Source: JBFXEO01 sp050180015 (GTDB taxonomy: Bacteria > Bacteroidota > Bacteroidia > Bacteroidales > Tenuifilaceae). From it: a DNA stretch of 6,393 nt. Positions within the stretch are counted from its first letter, which is position 1; each line of letters starts with the position of its first letter. Below, piece after piece: positions 1-5,496 of the stretch. Location of the stretch: positions 1 to 6,393 of the forward strand of contig JBFXEO010000171.1 in assembly GCA_050180015.1 (NCBI GenBank), written 5' to 3'. Under the pieces are notes generated by a model. It did no database searches. It saw only the letters and a list, made by a program, of their open reading frames with translations, and was not told the origin of the DNA. Position numbers and translations under genes: made by a program.

Positions 1-362
1 TACAAAGTATATTTATGAAAACGATTCTTTAGACACTTTGTCCAAATACAGAGTTGATGGATGTTTAATAAATGATGACGATTCCAAGTGTGACTATTTG
101 CTTTTAAACTGCACAAAAGAAGTTTCATATTTTGTGGAACTGAAAGGGTCAGACTTGATTAAGGCAGTTGAACAAATTGACCGTTCAATAGATATTTTAC
201 ATAAAGACTTTAAAAGAATATTCTGTAGAAGCAAGAATCGTTTTAACAAGAGTAAACACAACAGACCTGAAAAGTACTAAACTAATTAGACTTGAAAGCA
301 AGTTGAAAGAACTCAATGGGAAATTGGTTAAACAGACTCGACAACTGACCGAAAAAATTTAA
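1..362 (+). pseudogene. Frameshifted 3' part of a conserved hypothetical gene with a PD-(D/E)XK nuclease-like core
   Basis: The reading frame (codons beginning at 2, 5, 8...) is open to the left edge, so the true start lies outside; the TTG at 38 is not a convincing start. It contains SKCDYLLLN (Asp at 92-94) and then YFVELKGSD (Glu at 137-139, Lys at 143-145), followed by a helix with KAVEQIDRSI. The D...ExK plus downstream Gln-helix layout resembles the PD-(D/E)XK nuclease fold. This is inference from the motif, not proof. The frame runs into a stop at 278-280, but from 216 the frame one base on reads EYSVEARIVLTRVNTTDLKS, then TKLIRLESKLKELNG, ending in a TAA at 360-362. Reading AAA in place of the AAAA at 212-215 joins both halves smoothly into 119 codons within the window. 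I remember similar ELKGSDL...ARIVL proteins as Bacteroidota hypotheticals of unknown function. The lesion is either a real one-base insertion or a sequencing error. The C-terminal part is basic and helical. Confidence 0.8.
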
Positions 363-404
363 GTCGAGTAGGTAAAGGGGAATTTCACCCCTAAACCTCT
401 CACA
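363..404 (-). ncRNA. Group II intron domain VI with bulged branch-point A and 3' splice site
   Basis: The RNA forms a stem in which GAG and AGGU pair with ACCU and CUC, topped by a GGGG/CCCC helix around UGAAAUU. The A between ACCU and CUC (complement of 369) is unpaired and lies seven nucleotides from the 3' end, the expected place for the lariat branch-point adenosine. The intron ends GAC at 363, and the 3' exon starts TTAAATTTTT. Confidence 0.88.
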
Positions 405-438
405 GAACCGTACGTGACAGTCTCCCGTCATACGGCTC
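405..438 (-). ncRNA. Group II intron domain V (catalytic hairpin)
   Basis: This 34-nt hairpin holds the catalytic metal site of the ribozyme. In the RNA sense it starts GAGCCGUA and ends UACGGUUC, which pair over 8 bp including one G-U. A two-base CG bulge on the 3' side and an upper stem UGACGG/CUGUCA are capped by the GNRA tetraloop GAGA. The AGC catalytic triad is at nucleotides 2-4. The length, bulge and tetraloop are all canonical, so the catalytic core appears intact. Confidence 0.95.
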
Positions 439-453
439 TTCCTGCCCAAGTCG

Positions 454-1716
454 CTAAGGAAGAAAACCATAATGCCAATGCAAAAACAGGTTAGGAAAAC
501 TCTTTGCAATATTGCTGAGCCACCTGAACGCATGGGTTTTGATTTTCTTCCGAAACCTTCGATACTTGTTCCTTACCCACATCATTAAACGGTAATTGAG
601 AACCCGGAACACTTTACGCATTTCGGAGAACCTGAATTTGCCATAGTAGTTTATCCAACCCCGTATTTTCGGCTCTAAACGGTTGGCAATGTCCTGTAAC
701 GAAAATTGCACCATGCGGTGAATCTTCATTTTATACAGTGTCTGACCAATCCGTTTTCGCCGTTTGTTACTTATGGCTGGTGTAAACCCTAAATGCCACT
801 TACCAAGCCACCCTTTCACCCATCGGGGTTGAAAGGTGAAACCCAAAAAATCGAATTTCACATATTTGGGTTTGAATGGCGGGTGGTTCTTCTGGTTTCG
901 CTTGCAATAAACAATGTTCGACTTCTCTTGCTTAATCTCTAACTTGCATCGTTTCATCCTTTGTTTTACTGCTGCCAATACATTAAGTGATTCCTTAAAG
1001 AACTTGCAATGGATGATAATATCATCGGCATAGCGTTCATAAGTACACTCCGGAAAGGTTTTCTCAAACCATGTATCAAAGGCAAAGTGAAGGAAGATAT
1101 TTGCCAACAATGGCGAAATTACACCGCCTTGCGGCGTCCCTTTTCCTTGCTTGGGTTCAAGGCTGCCATCCCGTTTCTGTACGGGTGCATTCAGCCATCG
1201 TTTTACGTACATCAAAATATGTTTCGATGTAGTGAACCGCTTAACTGCCCGAATAAGTAGCCGGTGGTCGATATTGTCGAAGAATCCTTTGATGTCAAGG
1301 CCAATTGCCCAGTTAAACTTCTGGCCATTTTCCTCGCATTGCTTTACCGCCTGATGTTGACTTTTCCCTGGGCGATACCCAAAAGAGTTAACACTAAAAT
1401 GCGGTTCTACAATCATCTCTAATTCCTTACGTATTACCTCCTGTGCTACTCGGTCTAAAACAGTGGGAATCCCCAATGCCCGTTTCTTACCGTCTTCTTT
1501 GTCGATAAGTACTTCACGAACAGGTACGGGCGTATAACTGCCGCTCGCCATACGGTTCCATAACGGATACAAATACTTCGCCGCACGGCTCTCGATGTCG
1601 GCAATAGCAATATTGTCAACACCGGCGCTGCCGCCATTTTTCTTTACTGCCTGAAAGGCATCCCATACCTGCCGCTTACCTATCGGTTGCGACTTTTGTT
1701 TCTCCCTGAAAATCAT
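454..1716 (-). CDS. ltrA: Group II intron reverse transcriptase/maturase (LtrA-type), no endonuclease domain
   Basis: This protein promotes splicing of its host intron and copies the intron RNA at the DNA target during retrohoming. It has 420 residues. The RT fingers/palm run from about 30 to 295: RALGIPTVLDRVAQ (79-92), the first catalytic Asp in GLDIKGFFDNIDH (Asp141), GTPQGGVISPLLANIFL (193-209), the catalytic YADD (229-232) and LGFTF (291-295). The maturase/X domain (GIIM type) follows, with IRGWINYYGKF at 351-361 and a very basic tail. The chain stops at HWHYGFLP with no HNH residues, so it lacks the En domain. Such introns usually prime reverse transcription from nascent DNA strands at replication forks. 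The ATG at 1716 is preceded by AAAGGA at a suitable distance, unlike the host genes, and the stop lies only 15 nt before domain V. No frameshift or missing catalytic residue is visible. Confidence 0.95.
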   Translation of the reverse strand: MIFREKQKSQPIGKRQVWDAFQAVKKNGGSAGVDNIAIADIESRAAKYLYPLWNRMASGSYTPVPVREVLIDKEDGKKRALGIPTVLDRVAQEVIRKELEMIVEPHFSVNSFGYRPGKSQHQAVKQCEENGQKFNWAIGLDIKGFFDNIDHRLLIRAVKRFTTSKHILMYVKRWLNAPVQKRDGSLEPKQGKGTPQGGVISPLLANIFLHFAFDTWFEKTFPECTYERYADDIIIHCKFFKESLNVLAAVKQRMKRCKLEIKQEKSNIVYCKRNQKNHPPFKPKYVKFDFLGFTFQPRWVKGWLGKWHLGFTPAISNKRRKRIGQTLYKMKIHRMVQFSLQDIANRLEPKIRGWINYYGKFRFSEMRKVFRVLNYRLMMWVRNKYRRFRKKIKTHAFRWLSNIAKSFPNLFLHWHYGFLP

Positions 1717-1725
1717 TCTACATAA

Positions 1726-1731
1726 TCCTTT
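1726..1731 (-). promoter_or_regulatory. Ribosome binding site of the intron RT
   Basis: AAAGGA, read on the minus strand, ends nine bases before the ATG at 1716. It supports that start codon. The host genes in this window have no comparable Shine-Dalgarno sequence. Confidence 0.55.
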
Positions 1732-2136
1732 CGATTATTAGTTGTAATACAATTTAAAACCGGTCAGGTGGAGACCTTCGCTCCACTCCCATTACAGTAG
1801 CTTCATCACTACTACGCTCCATCCGCCACTAACTCGGCTGCATTGGTACTCTGGGTCTTTTCCTTCGCGTGGATTTATCGACCGGCTCCCTTAACATCAG
1901 CCACAGTAGCTTCTCCTGTTCCGTTACCAAGCCCAGACTAACGTTCACGCCGTCTTTATGCCGATTGCCCAAATAGCCAATAATACAGGTAGTTTGCTAT
2001 TCTCCTCGCAGGCACACGTCCGAACACCTGCTTTTGGACAATAATGTACGTTATTCACGGCACCTCTACGACGGTTCAATCGCTACTCATTCGTCTCCAG
2101 TAGTCTATACCTGAAAAGGTCGGTCAAACAAATGAC

Positions 2137-2142
2137 CCCCTT
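2137..2142 (-). other. Candidate exon-binding site (EBS1 plus delta) of the intron
   Basis: In the intron RNA the sequence AAGGGG lies in a loop-like region ahead of the GGTCA/TGACC hairpin. It is fully complementary to CCCC|TT, the joined exons at the insertion site. GGGG would pair with the last four bases of the 5' exon and A with the first base of the 3' exon. Pairing does not extend further (G-G and T-T oppositions follow), so this is a tentative assignment. Confidence 0.35.
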
Positions 2143-2356
2143 ATCGTTTCCATGACGCTCAGTACCTACTCCTTGAAAGAGAAGCACCTCATGGTGGTTT
2201 GGCAAATCCTCCTGCAAGGTCTTTGCCGAGAGACCATCATGACATTTATCGTCATGACCCTCTCATCTCGGTTACAGTTTTGTTACTCAAATTCAAAGAA
2301 CTTTATTTAAATTGCATCCTTGAGTAACGACAGGACACACGGGGCAACCCACAACA

Positions 2357-2806
2357 ATGCCAAAGCCAAACATGTTTAAAACGCTCAAATTTTGGACTGT
2401 TTTTACAATTGCGGTTGTTATTTTTTATGCCGTTGGGAGTTTTACCAGCGATATAATTATCCGTCAGTTCAAAGTATCTGCCTACAAAAAGGCACTAATC
2501 AAAGCAGAAAACGAAATCAATAAAAACTGCCCAATACTAATTGACCGGGAAACACGGCTAGATAATGTAATTGCCCTCCCCGACAATGTATTTCAGTATA
2601 ATTACACACTAATAAATACGCTAAAAGATTCTTTAAATGCTGACGATTTAAAAGAATACCTCGAACCCAGCGTAATAAATTTTGTGAAAAGCAACCCCGA
2701 CATGAAAACTTTACGGGACAATAAAACAACCATAAATTACTACTACAAGGATAAGAGCGGTGTATATTTATTCACAATTTCTGTGAAACCCAATCAGTAC
2801 GAGTAA
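2357..2806 (+). CDS. Hypothetical membrane-anchored protein (149 aa)
   Basis: The function is not recognised. The protein has a short basic N-terminus, one hydrophobic segment at about residues 12-28 (WTVFTIAVVIFYAVG) without a lipobox, and then a soluble domain of about 120 residues, probably facing the periplasm. The soluble part shows NKNCPILIDRETRLDN (56-70), LPDNVFQYNYTL (74-85) and a C-terminal strand region INYYYKDKSGVYLF. I remember this CP-D-TRLDN...YNYTL pattern from small Bacteroidota hypotheticals of similar length, so the chain is probably complete. Cys58 is the only cysteine. The start could be the ATG at 2357 or the one at 2372 (Met6); the latter puts the Lys-rich stretch directly before the membrane segment and is equally plausible. 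Before the intron arrived, this gene began 16 nt after the stop of the upstream gene, so any shared promoter is now 2 kb away. Confidence 0.8.
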   Translation: MPKPNMFKTLKFWTVFTIAVVIFYAVGSFTSDIIIRQFKVSAYKKALIKAENEINKNCPILIDRETRLDNVIALPDNVFQYNYTLINTLKDSLNADDLKEYLEPSVINFVKSNPDMKTLRDNKTTINYYYKDKSGVYLFTISVKPNQYE

Positions 2807-2853
2807 CTCCAAATTTCCGGGTTAAAGCCCCAAAAACTGGCGATTGGATACCC

Positions 2854-3194
2854 AGTAGTTGTATTCTTGTCATTTTATTTATACGTTTATTTGCCCTGAA
2901 TTCTTTTGAAAACAATTTGACTATATGGCAACAGGTAGGCATGTTCGCCATTCATCTTACCCTTTCGTTTATCCCAATAGCTGTACTTACTCCTGCATGC
3001 AAATGGGAACCTTATTGGAGTAATTGGGTTTGTAACTCTCCCTCTATCTTCGCTATAACACGAATAATTCTATTTGGATGAGCCTGGTAATCGTTCTTTG
3101 TATAAACGTCCCATTCATTATCACTGGAATCCTGTTTATATTAACTCTTATTTTTTTTGGGGGGGGGCAAACATACTCATTAACAACCATTTAG
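2854..3194 (+). pseudogene. Decayed small four-helix membrane protein gene
   Basis: No intact frame exists, but three successive frames join into one membrane protein. Frame 1 (2854-3009) reads ILVILFIRLFALNSFENN, then TIWQQVGMFAIHLTLSF, IPIAVL and CKWE. Frame 2 (from 3011) gives LIGVIGFVTLPLSSL and a stop at 3056-3058. Frame 3 (from about 3060) gives SIWMSLVIVLCINVPF, then ITGILFILTLIFFGGG, and a stop at 3192-3194. The series FALxSFE, WQQ-G-F-IHL-SFI, WKWE and LIG-I-GF matches a family of roughly 110-130-residue membrane proteins common in Bacteroidota (I think labelled DUF7670; the label needs checking). At least two frameshifts are needed and the start is unclear: upstream, 2807-2853 has no good in-frame ATG. 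The function of the family is unknown to me. The gene is on the same strand as its left neighbour and is plainly inactive. Confidence 0.7.
3151..3167 (+). repeat. T8G9 homopolymer tract
   Basis: Eight T are followed directly by nine G near the 3' end of the decayed membrane gene. In the third frame it reads FFGGG. Such tracts are prone to slippage. Here the host gene is already broken upstream, so the tract probably reflects loss of selection rather than a functional switch. Confidence 0.8.
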
Positions 3195-3364
3195 CAATCT
3201 TATTATCGTTGGTCTAATATAATGGATCAATCGGCGATTAAATTGCGGGCAATCCAAATACAAAGGTCACCAAGACCAAGAATATTTTATGTTGATACTA
3301 CCCTAAATCCATTTTGCTGGCCGTGAAGAAACTCCCCTGCCATACACGGAGTAAGGTGATTTTC

Positions 3365-3377
3365 GCCATAATATGGC
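3365..3377. promoter_or_regulatory. Perfect 6-bp dyad, possible operator
   Basis: GCCATA-A-TATGGC is a perfect inverted repeat with a one-base centre, about 110 bp upstream of the operon's first ATG. It is followed by an A-run rather than a T-run, so it is not a terminator on the plus strand. It could bind a dimeric regulator. It occurs once in the stretch, and a 12-base match can arise by chance. Confidence 0.25.
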
Positions 3378-3457
3378 AAAAAATTCACGATCAACGACTT
3401 AAGTCAAATTATCGCGCATAAACCGGCTGGCTTTCCCCAAAAAATCAACAGAAAAGC

Positions 3458-3465
3458 TAAATTTA
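3458..3465 (+). promoter_or_regulatory. Weak Bacteroidota -7 promoter element candidate for the operon
   Basis: TAAATTTA matches seven of eight positions of the Bacteroidota -7 element TAnnTTTG and ends 21 nt before the ATG at 3487. The -33 side (CTTTCC at about 3431-3436) is a poor match to TTG/TTTG. It would give a very short leader. It is offered only because the operon needs a promoter in this gap. Confidence 0.25.
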
Positions 3466-3486
3466 TTTTCAACCTGATAATTATTC

Positions 3487-4668
3487 ATGTATTTTCGCAA
3501 CAAAAAAATTGCGTTGGTTACGAAAAGAATAGTTTTGGTGATTTTAATATCTGTTATTTCGCTGTCAAAAATATATTCACAAGGAAAAATAAAGCAGATC
3601 AACGAAAAACGGGACTCGGCTAAAGCGCTGGCGGTAGAACAGGGTAAACCTTGGCTGTCACCCATTTTTGCGCCAGCATTTACATCAGATGCCGGAGTCG
3701 TTGTTACGGGTGGCATACTATACTCCTTCAAAATCGATAGGAACGATTCCATATCGCAACGCTCGTCACTTCCCGCATCGGTTTTTTACAGCTCCAGGGG
3801 CAATTTCGGGGTAAGGTCTAACGTGAAAACCTTTTGGTTTAACGACAAATTTAGAGTAAACTTAAATCTGGATCTCACCGACAAGGATAATAACTACTTC
3901 GGGAAAGGCTATGACAAAATAGACAACACAAAACGTTCCGACTCAATCACTCTTTACCACGAAACTGTTACGGACCTGGATGTAGATGTAATTTATAAAA
4001 TTGCACCATCGCTCTACGCAGGCTTAAGATTACGGCCTGGATATAAGAATATGCGCGATGCTGCTGACTCTGTTGAGAATGATCCGTATAAATCACAGTT
4101 TAAAAACAGCTATTTCCTTAACAGCATCGGATTTCAGGTCTCCTACGATACCAGAGACATTGTGATTAATCCTTGGAAAGGAATATTTCTGAATTTTTCG
4201 GCATTATTCTATAACCAGGCATGGGCAAGTGACTACAACTATCAGATTTACACATTCGATTCCCGTTACTACCGTAAATTAAACCGGGGGGGCAACGTGT
4301 TGGCTTTCAGGTTTTACACGCGTTCCACCTATGGCGATGTCCCAATAACTGAACTGTCCGACTTTTCCGGAGGAAAATATGTACGTGGTTATCCGTTAGG
4401 AAAATATAGAGATAACGCCTGTGCGCTTATTGTGGGGGAATGGCGACATACTTTTTTTAAAAAAGATAAAACGCAAAGCAAACATGGGATTGTTTTATGG
4501 GGGGGCACATCCAGCATTGCTTCCGATGTTGGTGATATGACCAAATGGCTACCCAACGTGGGTGTTGGGTATCGATTCGAGCTGCAACCTCGCATGAATA
4601 TTTGTATTGATTTTGGAGTAGGCGATGGCTCGCAGGGCGTTTACTTTAATTTCAACGAAGCCTTTTAA
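3487..4668 (+). CDS. Omp85/BamA-type outer-membrane beta-barrel protein (surface antigen family), no POTRA domain
   Basis: This 393-residue protein has a Sec signal peptide: basic residues at 5-14, a hydrophobic core at 15-27, and likely cleavage after IYS at 31. The mature part is almost entirely alternating beta-strand sequence with aromatic girdles. The family hallmark of barrel loop 6 is present as GGKYVRGYPLGKYRD, with VRGY at 299-302. The chain ends in Phe (YFNFNEAF), typical of outer-membrane barrels recognised by the BAM complex. With about 360 mature residues there is room for the 16-strand barrel but not for POTRA repeats, so it is not BamA itself. Barrel-only members occur in Bacteroidota alone or fused to enzymes, and their cargo is mostly unknown. 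It opens an operon, with the next ATG 11 nt after its stop. Two G7 runs (4286-4292, 4499-4505) lie in its coding region. No Shine-Dalgarno is seen. Confidence 0.88.
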   Translation: MYFRNKKIALVTKRIVLVILISVISLSKIYSQGKIKQINEKRDSAKALAVEQGKPWLSPIFAPAFTSDAGVVVTGGILYSFKIDRNDSISQRSSLPASVFYSSRGNFGVRSNVKTFWFNDKFRVNLNLDLTDKDNNYFGKGYDKIDNTKRSDSITLYHETVTDLDVDVIYKIAPSLYAGLRLRPGYKNMRDAADSVENDPYKSQFKNSYFLNSIGFQVSYDTRDIVINPWKGIFLNFSALFYNQAWASDYNYQIYTFDSRYYRKLNRGGNVLAFRFYTRSTYGDVPITELSDFSGGKYVRGYPLGKYRDNACALIVGEWRHTFFKKDKTQSKHGIVLWGGTSSIASDVGDMTKWLPNVGVGYRFELQPRMNICIDFGVGDGSQGVYFNFNEAF

Positions 4669-4679
4669 CCGGATATACT

Positions 4680-5477
4680 ATGATTTTTCATTCTACGTTT
4701 GAATATAGTTACCTTTTGTTACCGATAATTGGTTTTATCATAGGTTTTTTTGGTTCCATGATAGGCGGTGGTGGCGGGTTCTTCTTTATTCCCATTCTTA
4801 CCTTAATGTTCAAAGTCCCAGCCCAAGCAGCCGTTGCCACCTCGTTGGCAGCTACGCTGCCTATTTGTATTGTTGGCTCTCTGGGACATTACCGAAAGGG
4901 AAACCTTGATTTCCGAACGGGGTCGATATTTGCCCTAGCCGGTATTATAGGTGCTGTTTCTGGCACCGGGATTACAAGCTGTTTAAGCTCTAAGCAGCTA
5001 AAAACAAGTTTTGGTATATACTCTCTGCTAATCGCTCTGTATATGACAATAAGTACGTGGAGGAAAACAGGCGATGACCCCACCGGGGAAAAATTACACA
5101 ATGACTCCAAGCGAACGAGAATAGCAAAAGGGTCATTCTTTGGCTTGTTGTCAGGGGTAATTGCTGGCACTTTCGGAACCAGCGGGGCTGCACCCATTTT
5201 AGCCGGGTTACTGGCTATCCGTATGCCAATAAAATTGGTAGTAGGAACCTCTCTAATGGTTGTTTTGGTAAACACCATATTTGCAGTTGGGGCCCATTTC
5301 CTTATTGGTAAAATTGATCTTACCTTGGTTTACTTTCTTACCGCAGGGTCAATACTAGGTGCCTTGGCTGGTTCAAAGCTTCTTGCCCAAACAAAAATAG
5401 AACACATGGGGAATTCCATTCGGTATTTGTATGCGTTGGTTATGCTCGTTTTGGGTCTATTAATGATAATCAAATAA
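4680..5477 (+). CDS. TauE/SafE-family inner-membrane permease (sulfite exporter-like)
   Basis: This 265-residue polytopic protein has the two-fold internal repeat of the TauE/SafE family (PF01925). Repeat 1 has GSMIGGGGGFFFIPIL (25-40), then VATSLAAT (52-59) and the loop YRKGNLDFRTG (71-81). Repeat 2 has AGTFGTSGAAPILAG (162-176), GTSLMVV (189-195) and GKIDLTLVYF. The two halves are joined by a hydrophilic, probably cytoplasmic loop at about 128-149. Around eight hydrophobic segments are visible, and the length is normal for the family. Members move sulfite, sulfoacetate or other small organic anions, and the substrate cannot be read from sequence. In repeat 2 the usual glycine-rich GGG is replaced by SGAA, which may reflect a different substrate. 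The gene begins 11 nt after the barrel gene and ends 19 nt before the CdsA-like gene, so it is surely co-transcribed. Confidence 0.88.
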   Translation: MIFHSTFEYSYLLLPIIGFIIGFFGSMIGGGGGFFFIPILTLMFKVPAQAAVATSLAATLPICIVGSLGHYRKGNLDFRTGSIFALAGIIGAVSGTGITSCLSSKQLKTSFGIYSLLIALYMTISTWRKTGDDPTGEKLHNDSKRTRIAKGSFFGLLSGVIAGTFGTSGAAPILAGLLAIRMPIKLVVGTSLMVVLVNTIFAVGAHFLIGKIDLTLVYFLTAGSILGALAGSKLLAQTKIEHMGNSIRYLYALVMLVLGLLMIIK

Positions 5478-5496
5478 ACACAATACTATTCAACCT

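Larger units (their letters stand above)
363..2340 (-). mobile_element. Complete group II intron (retroelement) encoding a reverse transcriptase/maturase
   Basis: This is a self-splicing retroelement of 1978 nt on the minus strand. Its RNA begins GUGUG (complement of 2336-2340), matching the GUGYG 5' consensus. It ends ...CCUACUCGAC at 363, matching the terminal AY rule. Domain V lies at 405-438, domain VI at 363-404, and the RT open reading frame fills domain IV. Flanks carry no target-site duplication, as expected for retrohoming. Removing the element joins TTTAA to GGGGCAACCC on the plus strand, which places the insertion exactly after the TAA stop of the upstream gene and 16 nt before the next ATG. 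The intron is antisense to both neighbours, so it cannot be spliced from their mRNA. The domain V triad is AGC, which argues against group IIC. I do not assign a finer subclass. All visible parts look intact, so the element may be active or recently so. Confidence 0.93.
1717..2340 (-). ncRNA. Group II intron ribozyme, 5' portion (domains I-III and start of IV)
   Basis: This is the 624-nt non-coding 5' part of the intron RNA, containing the exon-binding and scaffold domains. It starts GUGUGUCC. A perfect 9-bp stem, GTTACTCAA with TTGAGTAAC (plus positions 2282-2290 and 2320-2328), stands close to the 5' end as in domain I. Further in, CCGAGA pairs with TCTCGG around an inner TCATGAC/GTCATGA stem. 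The segment next to the RT gene contains a GAGCGTAGTAGTGATGAAG-type run that I associate with group II introns. Exact domain boundaries were not modelled. No protein gene is supported on either strand here. Confidence 0.85.
3195..3486. other. Intergenic region without a recognisable gene
   Basis: These 292 bases separate the degraded left part from the intact operon. Stops occur in all frames and no reading frame resembles a protein I know. The region contains a 13-bp dyad and a weak promoter-like sequence, listed separately. No Rho-independent terminator with a T-run was found on either strand. Confidence 0.6.

Noticed and set aside
212..220. Programmed ribosomal frameshift in the left gene
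   Set aside because: The required shift is +1, while the short A-run is not a known +1 site; an indel is simpler.
38..280. Complete 80-codon gene starting at TTG 38
   Set aside because: The frame is open to the window edge, and the protein's continuation is found in another frame down to 362, so this is a fragment of a frameshifted gene.
282..533. Minus-strand reading frame of 83 codons
   Set aside because: It runs through domains V and VI of the intron and the end of the RT gene; its composition reflects the ribozyme, not a protein.
1009..1354. Plus-strand reading frames opposite the RT gene
   Set aside because: They are mirror frames of the strongly supported RT coding sequence and have no recognisable protein features.
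454..1716. Diversity-generating retroelement, retron or defence-type RT
   Set aside because: A maturase domain plus canonical domains V and VI identify a group II intron; no template/variable repeat pair or msr/msd-like region is seen.
363..2340. Group IIC intron placed behind a terminator or attC site
   Set aside because: The domain V triad is AGC rather than the CGC I associate with group IIC, and the 5' exon has no convincing hairpin followed by a T-run.
3399..3752. Minus-strand reading frame of 117 codons overlapping the barrel gene start
   Set aside because: It mirrors the signal-peptide region and first strands of a well-supported plus-strand gene; no independent protein features.
4889..5278. 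Minus-strand reading frame of 129 codons within the permease gene
   Set aside because: It is a shadow of the TauE/SafE coding sequence, which has clear family motifs on the plus strand.
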